DNA from: Perilla frutescens | Lineage: Eukaryota; Streptophyta; Magnoliopsida; Lamiales; Lamiaceae | Reading direction: 5' to 3' | DNA: 64,000 bases | NCBI GenBank assembly: GCA_026008535.1 | Contig: BRKX01000002.1 | Location: 75,661,380 to 75,725,379 of the forward strand | Shown: positions 48,275-58,599 of the stretch, one piece after another | Position numbering within the stretch: position 1 is the first letter of the stretch | Layout: each line of letters opens with the position of its first letter | The notes under the pieces: generated by a model | The model's database searches: none | Seen by the model: only the letters and a program-made list of their open reading frames with translations | Told to the model about the DNA's origin: nothing | Program-made: the position numbers and the translations under genes

Positions 48275-48467
48275 CGTAAATTGTAATTATTATAGTCGTG
48301 TCACGAGTTAGAAAAACGTACGTGTACCAAATTAAGATTGATCTTTAAATATGTAGGAGTTTAATCAACACTTATTTGGTTGATATATAGTAATTAATGG
48401 CAATATATAGCTAGTTGTAAAAGAAAAATACAAAGTGCATGGCTGTCAATATGGACTGTCACGAGTG

Positions 48468-48498
<31 letters not shown>

Positions 48499-48879
48499 AT
48501 TTACTCTAAGTCGCATTAATTTCTATTTCATCGATCAAGAAATATATAGCATAACTAAAATTGAAATTTATTTCAATTAAAAGTTATGAAATCGTGATTC
48601 TAAGCTGCAGATTCGATATGGAAACAGACTCATTTTTAATAAAAAAAAAAAACAGACTCATTTTTAATTTCTTCACTTAATTAGTAATGGGAAACCAGCT
48701 AAAGTCGTATTAAATTATTAATTAGCTAACTACCTTTGTTTGTTTCTATAATTTAGGAGTCAATGAAAAGCACTTCGAAAATACTTGATTATATATTTAT
48801 ATATATTGCCATTTTTCCCCGGATCACGTAAAGTATCACAACATCGATAATTTCTCATGATTCCCCAATTAAGAATTAA

Positions 48880-48970
48880 TTAGTTAATTAATTAATTAAT
48901 TAAGCGGTCCAACCCATTATATTACTAATTTCAGTATCATTAGTGAGTAGTGACCGTCACATATCTTAAC

Positions 48971-49040
<70 letters not shown>

Positions 49041-49700
49041 AAGCTGGTTTTAGGTAAATCATTGAAAGGTTTTATTAGTAAGATAGCAAAAATTTCCCCT
49101 AAAAAAATACTACCTCCGTTTCGAAATGTGTGTTGTTTTAAGGTTTTTTTTGTTTCAAAATGTTTGTTGTTTTATATAATTTGATATCCTCTCTCTCTAT
49201 TTTAACGCTCTCAAATCCTACAAGATTTCTTGATTCTAACTTACCTATAATATATGGAGAGAGAAAATATTGTTACTTTTTAGGAAAATATAAATAAATT
49301 AGATTTTATGGCATATATGAGGGATGAGTATATTTGTTCATAAAATTAATTCTTAATTCCAGATAAAAAAACCAAAACAACAAACATTTTGAAACGGAGG
49401 TAGTATCAATTAAGAATTAAGTAGTCTAAAGAATTACTAATTTCAGTATATATCATTAGTTGTTTACATCTCTTAACTGGTTATCCTGTGTGTGTGTGTG
49501 TGTGAGGGAGAGAGAGAGAGATGGTTTTGTGTAAATCATTGTAAGGTTTTATTAGTGAGATAGCAATTAAGAAAAATTTTACCCTAGAAAAATATATTAA
49601 TTAAGAATTTAAGAAAAAAATTCCCCCAAAAGAAAGAAAAAAGATATCAATTAAGAATTAAGTAGTCCATGAATTACTAATTTCAGTATATATCATTAGC

Positions 49701-49765
<65 letters not shown>

Positions 49766-50095
49766 TTACATTGAAAATTTCCCCAAAAAGAAAAAAAATA
49801 AATCAATTAAGAATTAAGGAGTTCAAGAATTACTAATTTTAGTATATATCACTAGCTAGGCTGTCACATATCGTAACTGGGTATCCTCTGTGTGTGAGAG
49901 AAATAGAGGGTTTTATGTAAATCATTGAAAGATTTTATTAGTAAGCTGATAACAATTAAGGAAAAAATTCATCCAAAAAGAAAAAAAAAAGATATCAATA
50001 TACATTAAGAATTAAGTAGTCCAATAATTACTAATTTTAATGTATATATGTATATACATCATTAGGTTGTCACAGGCTCGACTAGCTAATTAAGT
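48880..50095. repeat. Degenerate tandem array with variable GA tracts
   Basis: Five related units follow one another: about 48880-49095, 49405-49600, 49640-49790, 49797-49980 and 50000-50095. Shared words are AATTAAGTAGTCCA, ATTACTAATTTCAGTATAT, ATCATTAG, CACATATC.TAACTGG, a (GA)n or (TG)n tract, TAAATCATTGAAAGGTTTTA and TTAGTAAGATAGCAA. Unit 1 is split from unit 2 by a Stowaway-like element. No coding capacity. Confidence 0.75.
49110..49403. mobile_element. Stowaway-like MITE inside the tandem array, TA target
   Basis: It starts CTACCTCCGTTTCGAAATGT and ends ACATTTTGAAACGGAGGTAG, almost perfectly inverted. TA lies at 49108-49109 and 49404-49405. It belongs to the TTGTTGTTTT family and is the best-preserved copy here. 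Confidence 0.85.
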
Positions 50096-50766
50096 GTAAC
50101 AAATTATGTTGAGTACTATAGTAGAAATTTAATACATAATTTTGTTCTCGGTCTCATCACATACATGCGATATTATTTTTCTTTCGCAGTTACTATATCA
50201 GTAATTTGAAAATAGTATTGGCACACGTAATTTTTATATATATCGTCGTTTCCATTATATTATACATGAAAAATTATAACTTTAAAAAATTAAATTGTGT
50301 ATTTTAAAAATCTCGGGTAGTATCCGGACAAGCGACATCCATATGTTCGGATAAATCGGATTTTTCGAACAAAATCTGCCGGATTTTGGCTGCCCTCAAG
50401 TACTGTGTAAGATAACAAACATGTTATAAGTTTGGTATAAAAAATCCCTTGTTCGTGTCGGTTGATTGGCCTCTTTGTGTCCGAAAAAATATAGAAATTA
50501 CCTCTTAAAATACGCCAACTTCAGTGTTATTTTGATTTTTTACATATTTTAAAAAATATAATTTTAATAACATGAACTTGATAATTGTTTGATTTTTCAA
50601 ACGATTTTCAAAATCCGGTCAATTTTAATCAATTTTCTCATAAAACTATGCATGAGGAATCCTTGTTGCTATAGAGTTGTTGTCATCGAAAGGAATATTA
50701 GCTAGCAAATATTAATAAGAAATTGAGAAATAATCAAAAGAGATCGAAAACGCAAGTCTTTCAAGC
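50096..50766. other. Intergenic DNA with a relic of the 59.6-kb repeat
   Basis: No gene seen. About 50495-50640 (TTTTAATAACATGAACTTGA, ATTTTCAAAATCCGG) matches the repeat at about 59640-59880. Confidence 0.4.
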
Positions 50767-50774
50767 TATAAATA
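50767..50774 (+). promoter_or_regulatory. TATA box of the SAUR at 50852
   Basis: TATAAATA lies 85 bases before the chosen ATG. Confidence 0.65.
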
Positions 50775-50851
50775 TTTCCTATATATTTCCCATTTCCCCT
50801 AGATATTTACCTACCCTAATACACACCCAAACAAAACAAGAAAATTCGAAA

Positions 50852-51136
50852 ATGTTTTCTTCAAACATGAAGGTGCAAAGAGGAAAGAAGATGAAGGTGA
50901 AGAAAGGTTGGTTGGCGGTGCAAGTAGGGTTACCAAATGATGATCAAAATCGAGATTTTTCTACATTTCAAAAATTTGTGATTCCGATCTCACACTTATA
51001 CAATCCTCTCTTTCAAAGTGTTCTTGATAAAACTTCGGAGTTATATGACTACCAAATCGATGGCCCTCTAATGTTGCCATGTTCTGTTGAGGATTTTATT
51101 CGTCTCCAATTGCAAATACAAAATTTAGATATTTAG
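50852..51136 (+). CDS. SAUR-family protein (SAUR32-like)
   Basis: An intronless 94-residue protein. The frame is open from 50723, but that ATG lies upstream of the TATA box at 50767, so the start at 50852 (MFSSNMKVQRGKKMKVKKGW) is chosen. Core segments: LAVQVGLPN, FQKFVIPISHLYNPLFQ, VLDKTSELYDY, GPLMLPCSVEDFIRL and a short end LQIQNLDI. All family positions are intact. The N-terminal leader (SSN.K..RGKKMKVKKGW) is strikingly like that of the gene at 8008, which suggests those two are close paralogues even though 43 kb apart. The predicted role is auxin-linked growth control, from family knowledge. Confidence 0.93.
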   Translation: MFSSNMKVQRGKKMKVKKGWLAVQVGLPNDDQNRDFSTFQKFVIPISHLYNPLFQSVLDKTSELYDYQIDGPLMLPCSVEDFIRLQLQIQNLDI

Positions 51137-51185
51137 ACCTAAATAATCCTTTTTACTTCTTCTCTTCTATCATTTTGCATATTCT

Positions 51186-51340
51186 TTTAGAGCTTCTCCA
51201 ATAGCTCGGTAGATTGGTAGTGTAGAGTAAAAAAGCTGCTTTTCTCTCCTCCAACAGTGGGCTTCAACAACACGGTAGTTTGAGGTGTGTGAACAGTACC
51301 TCGGTTAAATAGCCGAGGTACTGTTCATCCTGTTACTTTT
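51186..51340. mobile_element. Tourist-like end with a perfect hairpin
   Basis: TTTAGAGCTTCTCCAATAG resembles the GAGC(A/T)TC end of Tourist MITEs after a TTA target. Inside, AACAGTACCTCGG and CCGAGGTACTGTT (51293-51330) form a 13-bp perfect hairpin with a short loop. The opposite end was not found. Confidence 0.4.
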
Positions 51341-52733
51341 TTTTTGTAAATACAAAATAATTTTATTTAGTTGATTAAAATTATTTTAATTATTTTCTAT
51401 TAGATTTTTTTCAATTGTTTTAAAAATATTTTATACATTGATTAAGTAAATAATAATACATTAATTTAAACATATAATTAAATACAAAATACATATGTAC
51501 CTCAAAAAAAAACCTTGAAGTTAATGACAGAATCTATAGATGTATATTGCCATAGTTAATAACAATGAATATATGTATAAATTAAAATAACTACTATACA
51601 TGGTAGATTAGACTAAATTCGTTATGTTTGGTTGGAAACGAATAAATTGAAAGCCTAAAAGTGATTGACAACGAAAATTTGAAGTTTGTTGAATATTATA
51701 TGTAACTACCAATTATTTAATTTGCTCGTAAAACTACGACTGCGGGCAGCATGAGCATTAAATTCCTTGTCTCTAAGTATTCTTGCCAATGAAAGGATTA
51801 CATTTTTCTGTACATTTTACTATGTGTTACATTATTAAATTTATAATTTTATAATAACTATTATAAAAATAAAAATTAATTATAGTATAATTAAACCTAA
51901 TAATTAGTTACCAACAAAAATTTGAATAATTTTTTTTTAAAATCTAATAAGAAATAATTAAACATGAAAATAAATTACTAAATAAAAAATGATAATTGAA
52001 TAATATAAAATAATTTGACATTCTAATTGGGTAGAATGAACCATAATTATCAATTGTAAAATTAAAGTAAAATATAAAAAATTAAAATTAAAAAAAAATG
52101 GAAGAAAAACTTGAAATTATAATATGGAACACTGATCGAGTGAAACACAAAATCTATATCTATATTATATTTAAATCTATATTATATTTAAAAGTAAGAT
52201 AATCACTATAAATAGTAATAATAAGTTTTCCCGCCTAAATGCACTTTCTATAAATAAAAGTATAATATTTATTTATTAATTAATATTTATATTATATAGT
52301 TATTCAATACTAGAATTTCAATATTATAAATTATTTTTTTATTTTTCAAAAATAACATTTTTTATCAAAAATTATTTTGTTCATAAGATGAAAAAATTAT
52401 GTGGCCTTTAAATTGTTGATTTATATGTGAATTTTCTAAGCACCTATTTTTTTCTTTACGATGGACCATAAGTTTATTAATTATTATTCTTTTAAGTGTT
52501 ATGAGTGAATGTTCTAATATATTAATTTAAAATATTTTAAAATTTAAATTGATTAAATACATTAAAATAATTCCAGATCCACATCAAAATTTCAACTAAA
52601 TATATTTAAATTTTCAAATTAAATGTATCAATCAAGATACACATAAAGAATTTTAAATTAAATCTACTTAAATTTTTGAATTAAATGTATTAATAGAACT
52701 TGGAAATTAATTGTTAAATATATTTATGTCATG

Positions 52734-52770
<37 letters not shown>

Positions 52771-53100
52771 AAGCTTATAGTTTTAGTTTTTCAAACAAAA
52801 ATCATCACACATCAAAAAACTCATAAATATTGTTATGCATGAACAAATTATAAATTGTGAGTCCCAACAATGATATTTTCACATTTGTTGATCTCTAAGT
52901 TGAGATCAAGTGTAATATTTAGATATTTGATATTATCATTTAATATTAAATATTAAATATATTTTAAATTTATAGGTTTGAATTGAATTATATATATCAA
53001 ATAGTTCAAATGAAATATTTTAAAAATATTGATTTAAATTTTCTACTCTTTAGATCCATAGATTTTCGGATCTCTGAAATTCTTGATTCTCTGCATAGTT
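51341..53100. other. AT-rich intergenic DNA with a foldback copy
   Basis: No gene seen. A foldback element of the 3745 family lies at about 51810-52145 (TACTATGTGTTACATT; ATTCTAATTGGGTAGAATGA). A (TA)n tract lies at 52740-52766. Confidence 0.45.
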
Positions 53101-53101
53101 G

Positions 53102-53870
53102 TAGATATCCGTATATCGTTTCCTTCTACTGTGGAAAAGTCTGTGATTTTTGACTCAAAATAAAATGTTCCCGAGCAAACACTTATCCTTCCAACAAAAC
53201 AACGTTTTTAGTCATTCTTTTATTTTTGGTAGGAAATTCATTAAAAACACTCACCATTGCTGAAATAATTACTAAAAAAATCAAGATTGATCATGTTCTA
53301 AAGAGCTTCATTTTCAGTTCACTTACCTTTTTTTGAAGCTTGCGCCGAACGGTCTTTCTCCGGATAAGGATAGTGGTTTGAACCTTGCACCGGACAGACA
53401 GCAGTCCAGACAATGAGTGAGTGATGCGCTGATAGATATAGCTGTAGTAATTATGGGTTGTAGTAGTTATGGTAATAGTAAGTAGTAACTAATGTTTCGT
53501 TGGACATGGTAAGTGTAATAGTTTTGGGTTGTAGTAGTTATGGTAATGGTAAGTAGTAACTAATGTTTTGTTGGACATTAGGATCAGTGTGGGAACCTCC
53601 CTCCCCCTCAGCATTAGCCTCTTCTTCCTCAACGGAACCCGGGTCAGCATTAGGATCATCCTCCTGAGGAGGATCAGTGAAGAAGTCGAAATTAAGTTCT
53701 ATAGTATGAGGAGCTTCAGGATCGGCAGCAGTAGACTTGTGAGGAGGTGGAGGTGGATCGGTAGCAGTAGACTTGGGAGGAGAGGGGTCTGATTATGCAG
53801 TAGCTTCAGGATTGACAACAGTAGACTTGAGTGGAAGTGGATCGGCAGCAGTACCATTTATGTACATCGT
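53102..53870 (-). pseudogene. Decayed copy 1 of an unrecognised coding unit
   Basis: Read on the minus strand, 53860-53580 encodes a Pro/acid-rich segment with a repeated KSTAADP motif, then NFDFFTDPPQEDDPNADPG, EEEEANAEGEGGSHTD, with one in-frame stop after EATA. The part at 53400-53220 matches the basic and following segments of copies 2-5 but is frameshifted. A 71-bp tandem duplication (53455-53525 and 53526-53578) interrupts the unit. I do not recognise the family. It is not a working gene as it stands. Confidence 0.5.
53455..53578. repeat. 71-bp tandem duplication
   Basis: GGGTTGTAGTAGTTATGGTA begins at 53455 and again at 53526. The second copy ends with TTGGACAT at 53578. Confidence 0.85.
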
Positions 53871-53879
53871 CACCCATTT

Positions 53880-54749
53880 TTGAGCATGAATAATATCAAA
53901 AAATATTAACTAAAAATGAATTTTTTATGATATTGCATAAATCTAGATTCAAAGCTAGAAAATAAAACAAAAACATAATTATAAAATCATGTATTTCAAA
54001 TTTTGAATTCTAAGATTAAGATGATATGCACAGAAAATAAATTCATATCTAGATATGTATAGAAGATAATTGATTGAATTGACACTTAAAATTAAAAGAT
54101 GAATCCATAAAAAATTGAATAGAATCAACAAAAGTTGGGTAAAATCCTGAGAATTCACAATTTGCGACGAATGGTGATAATTTACTATTTTTCAATCATT
54201 TTGTTTCCCTATCAATTCTACTTATACATTTAATTAGTGCAAATAAATCAAGTGTAAATTGATTGATTAATGTAATTTGTATATATAGATCAAACTTTAA
54301 GATATATACGATACATAAAGATAAAGATTTTAAAATAATATTTAATGTAATTATACGTTTCTATAAAGTATTAAAATATGCATAATTATTGTATTAGTAT
54401 ATTTCCAAATCCTAATATTTCATAGTTTAATGGCTTGATACATCAACCAATTATTAACATATGTAAAACAAAATTGATGTGTAAAACTTATCCTTCATCT
54501 CCCCCTTTCATTATTTGATCCTTCTCGGCCGATGTATTGTTGCACTTTGTTGTCGACAAAAATTGATGATTTAATTTTTTCTTGATTGAACTGTCACCCG
54601 TAATCCTTGTGGTTGATTGTTGGGTTGATGCCAAGCAAGCTGATTGATCATAATATCATAAATCCTAAAATTACGAATTGTAAAATATAATTGAATTATG
54701 AGAACGGTTTGGATTGGAGATACACAAATCTATGTATAAAGCGATAGTG

Positions 54750-54784
<35 letters not shown>

Positions 54785-55300
54785 ATCTTACATTTTAATG
54801 TGATTGAATTATTTATAGAAAAATGAATGATTATCTTTGAAAATATATTTTATAGTTGATACCAAATTAGACACAAATAACCAATATATACAGTAAATAC
54901 GATAATTATTACATATTTATACACGGTAACATATTGATTTTTTTCATTAATGTCATACGAGTAGAGAAGATATGACTGATGTGTGTGAAAAGATCAAGAA
55001 CTCGAATCAAAGATTTAGCAATTAGATTTCTATCTTTTTATCTTCATCTTTTTATGTTTTGTTGATCAACCGATTTGTGTGAAAAGGTTGTTCAAATTTA
55101 GATTATATGCGAGATATTGGAGTATACGAATTATTGCTGAATTATTATCAAACTACCGGTTAGGTTAGTTTGAATTTTCGAATTCTTTTCGGTAGTAAAC
55201 TAGATTAGGATTCATGTACTTTGTTGATAAGTCGTGAACATTGGTTCAGACGTTATCAATTGCATTTTTGTTGTGATAGTATAATTTCGCCATGTGACAA
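53880..55300. other. AT-rich intergenic DNA, no supported gene
   Basis: Contains a (TA)n tract at 54754-54782. A short minus-strand frame near 54650-54570 (MINQLAWHQPNNQPQG) lacks any supporting feature. It may be further debris of the 53-59 kb unit. Confidence 0.35.
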
Positions 55301-55439
55301 TCACACACCGAATGAGTGTGATTGAAAATTTATCCTTGTTTTGCGTAACTTGTTTATTTTATGTCGAATGTAAATTTGGATAGTGTATGAACTATTTAAA
55401 ATATTGAGTTTGACATTACGAGTTATTTGCATTTTTCTG

Positions 55440-55830
55440 TGTTTACAGCAATAAATTTTAACAAAAACGTTTCCGAGCAAGCACATGTCCTTCCAACATA
55501 ACAATGTTTTTATTCATCCTTTTGTTCTTTGTGGTGAATTCATTAAAAACATTCACCATAGCTGAAATAAGTACTAAAAAATCCGAGATTGACTGTGCTT
55601 TAAAGAGCTTTATTTTCAATTGTCTTACTTTTTTTTGAACCTTACGTCGAACAGACTTTCTCCGGATAGTGGTTTAAAGAGTTTTATTCTCAATTGTCTT
55701 ACTTTTTTTTGAACCTTGCGTCGAACAGACTTTCTCCGAATAGTGGTGTTACCTCTGCCAGCAGAGGCACGACTGCCCCTACCGCGATTGCGACCACGGC
55801 CACGGGTGCCCCCTCAGTGTGGGAACCTAT
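55440..55830 (-). pseudogene. Decayed copy 2 of the unrecognised coding unit
   Basis: On the minus strand it reads GSHTEG, then (after a frame change) an Arg/Gly-rich stretch RGRGRNRGRGSRASAGRG, then NTTIRRKSVRRKVQ, then a segment ending near the VLARK-like end. The basic segment and what follows is duplicated within this copy (about 55605-55665 against 55680-55735), a ~73-bp tandem duplication. RG-rich plus basic stretches suggest nucleic-acid binding, but this is inference only. Confidence 0.5.
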
Positions 55831-56734
55831 CCTTTTGTTCTTTGTTGGGAATTTATTAAAAACATAAACCGTGGCTGAAATAATGACCAAAAGTTTGAGA
55901 TTGAATGTGCAGTAAAGAGCTTATCTTTCAGTTTACTCACCCTCTTTTCAATCTTGAGCCGAGCAGACCTCCTCATCCGAATAGTGGTGTTGGTATTACC
56001 TTTGGCAGAATGACCGCGACCGCAATGTGTTTGCTCCTCCTCTTGATTAGAGTTGCCTTAGTTTATGAATTTGTATACCCGCATAACATATTATCTCTAT
56101 TAATGGTCTAATACCCAAGTATAACTAAAACATATATAACAAAACATTTATAAGTTAATATTTATTAATTTAAAGAGTGTTTTTATGATTCAATGAATTT
56201 TAATTTTGATTAAATCAAAGTCACATGTTATTAATAAAAAATAATAAGTAATGTTCATTTTTCTTAATAATTTAATATAATTTATTGTATTTTTACTAAA
56301 AACATTCATTGTGTGATGTGATAGATTACACTATCTAAACAACATAATAATTTTTTAAAAAGCATATCGAATAATGATTTCTCATCTAAAATATGTCTCA
56401 AAATCAATAATGATAGATGAAATAAGTAAAACATTATGTGAGTACAAATAGATCATTTCACACGCACTAAAAAAGATTTACCATTATGGCTTGATGAAAA
56501 AATTAATTTGAAAGTGAATACGGTAGTACCTTAAAACTAGTTAATATGGTAGTACTTTTAAGAAAAACAAAACAACACTATAATCATATTTCACTAAAAT
56601 AATTTAATTTTGCTTGTAGCTTTAAAAAATTATTAATTTTGATATTGAAAGACCAAATATTTGTATATGAGCCTTCCAAAAATATATTATCTTATTATTT
56701 TATCGATATCTATGATATTTCAACTGGCCCAAGT
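55831..56734 (-). repeat. Direct repeat A (~0.9 kb), includes decayed copy 3
   Basis: The 904-bp segment is repeated at 57436-58391. Its left quarter holds copy 3 of the unrecognised unit on the minus strand (RSARLKIEKRV-type basic segment, then KDKLFTAHSIS). The rest is AT-rich without frames. The two AT-rich halves (56105-56734 and 57763-58391) differ at only a handful of positions, whereas the coding-like parts differ much more. Confidence 0.8.
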
Positions 56735-56862
56735 ACCAAAAATTATGAAATGATGAAGCAATATAATAATCATATAAAATTGTGGAAGGAAGCAATATAA
56801 ATCATCACACACTGATCTCAAAATGGAAATGGTCTTACTTAAAATATATACATATTCTAGAA

Positions 56863-57030
56863 ACATTAGTTACTGCTACCATGTCCAAAAGATATATTAG
56901 TTACTACAATCATGTCTAAAAAATATATTAGTTACTACTACCTAACTACAATTATATCCAAAAACTACTCTGCTTCAAAACCCATCAACTTAACTATAGA
57001 TATATCCAAAAACTACTAAGCAGGAACCTG
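56863..57030. repeat. Short tandem repeats around ATTAGTTACTAC
   Basis: TATATTAGTTACTAC-type units repeat about every 40 bp at 56865-56945. TATCCAAAAACTACT is doubled at 56953 and 57002. Confidence 0.6.
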
Positions 57031-57106
57031 CTTCAAAACCTAACATCAGCTTCACTTCAGTACAATATCATCCGCTGCTGTCTGAACAGTCTTTAGACCC
57101 ATAATC

Positions 57107-57665
57107 TTACATCATCTGCTCATTAACTCCAGGATCTCTGATATTCTCAAGCAACTCGATATTTACTGGTATATTTGAGTCATCGTGTGGATCATTGTGC
57201 AGATCATTGTCTACTTGTATTGGGATCCTTCTTTGATGTTTGACTCAAAATAAAATGAATTGGCAGCAGCAACATCATCATCATCATCATTAATGATCAA
57301 TTTTTCAACAAAAAACGATATATCAAGTCCTTCAAATCATCATAAAATTCATCGAGTAGACAACTAAACACAATTTCATCACCAAAATGTTTACGAGCAA
57401 AAATTCTCGTTGAAACATAGCAGTCTCTATGTCATCCTTTTGTTCTTTGTTTGGAATTCATTAAAAACATAAACCATGGCTGAAATAATGACCAAAAGTT
57501 TGAGATTGAATGTGCAGTAAAGAGCTTATCTTTCAGCTTCCTCACCCAGTCACCCTCTTTTCAATCTTGAGCCGAGCAGACCTCCTCCTCTGAATAGTGG
57601 TGTTGGTGTTACATTCGACAGAAAGACCGCGACCGCAGGGCGCCTGCTCCTCCTCCTGATTAAGA
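57107..57665 (-). pseudogene. Decayed copy 4 of the unrecognised coding unit, with C-terminus
   Basis: This is the most complete 3' part. On the minus strand it reads GRGLSVECNTNTTIQRRRSA and RLKIEKRV, then LKDKLFTAHSISNFWSLF, then FARKHFGDEIVFSCLLDEFY and DDLKDL, then after a frameshift FFVEKLIINDDDDDVAAANS, and after another IPVNIELLENIRDPGVNEQM with stop TAA at 57107-57109. At least two frameshifts and one stop show it is broken. The acidic C-terminus and basic middle are conserved in copy 5. Family unknown. Confidence 0.5.
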
Positions 57666-58391
57666 GTTGTCTTACTTTATGAATTTGTATACCCGTAGAA
57701 GATGTTATCTCTATTAATGTTATGAATTTATATACCCGTAGAAGATGTTATCTCTATTAATGGTCTAATGTCCAAGTATAACTAAAACATATATAACAAA
57801 ACTTTTATAAGTTAATATTTATTAATTTAAAGAGTGTTTTCATAATTCAATGAATTTTAATTTTGATTAAATCAAAGTCACATGTTATTAATAAAAAATA
57901 ATAAGTAATGTTCATTTTTCTTAATAATTTAATATAATTTATTGTATTTTTACTAAAAACATTCATTGTGTGATGTGATAGATTACACTATCTAAACAAC
58001 ATAATAATTTTTTTAAAAGTATATCGAATAATGATTTCTCATCTAAAATATGTCTCAAAATCAATAATGATAGATGAAATAAGTAAAACATTATGTGAGT
58101 ACAAATAGATCATTTCACACGCACTAAAAAAGATTTACCATTATGGCTTGATGAAAAAATTAATTTGAAAGTGAATACGGTAGTACCTTAAAACTAGTTA
58201 ATATGGTAGTACTTTTAAGAAAAATAAAACAACACTATAATCATATTTCACTAAAATAATTTAATTTTGCTTGTAGCTTTAAAAAATTATTAATTTTGAT
58301 ATTGAAAGACCATATATTTGTATATGAGCCTTCCAAAAATATATTATCTTATTATTTTATCGATATCTATGATATTTCAACTGGTCCAAGT
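57436..58391. repeat. Direct repeat B (~0.95 kb)
   Basis: The counterpart of 55831-56734. It is 52 bp longer because of an extra CCAGTCAC near 57548 and a ~43-bp tandem duplication at about 57675-57762 (TACCCGTAGAAGATGTTATC twice). It overlaps the 5' part of decayed copy 4. Confidence 0.85.
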
Positions 58392-58599
58392 CGGGACATG
58401 AGAAAAATATTATTTTAAAGAGTTTATTAATTTACTAGGATTTTAAGAACCGTGATACTGTCAGATTTTATTGTACATGAGATTTTATGCAAGTTTATTA
58501 TCTTTCATCATCTTTTTCTACAAGTTTAAGATCTATGATATTATCAGGTGGTAATATCTCTCATTCTCTTTCTTTTATTTATGATTTTTTCTTCTATGA

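Noticed and set aside
48960..49765. CRISPR-like regular repeats
   Set aside because: Units are ~200 bp, degenerate and contain GA microsatellites; the genome is a plant. There are no short identical repeats with unique spacers.
50723..50851. N-terminal 43-codon extension of the SAUR at 50852
   Set aside because: The upstream ATG precedes the TATA box, and other SAURs start at the position chosen here.
53568..53792. 74-codon plus-strand open frame
   Set aside because: The minus strand of the same stretch encodes the acidic Pro-rich segment shared in style with the repeated unit; the plus-strand product is Arg/Ser-rich by composition.
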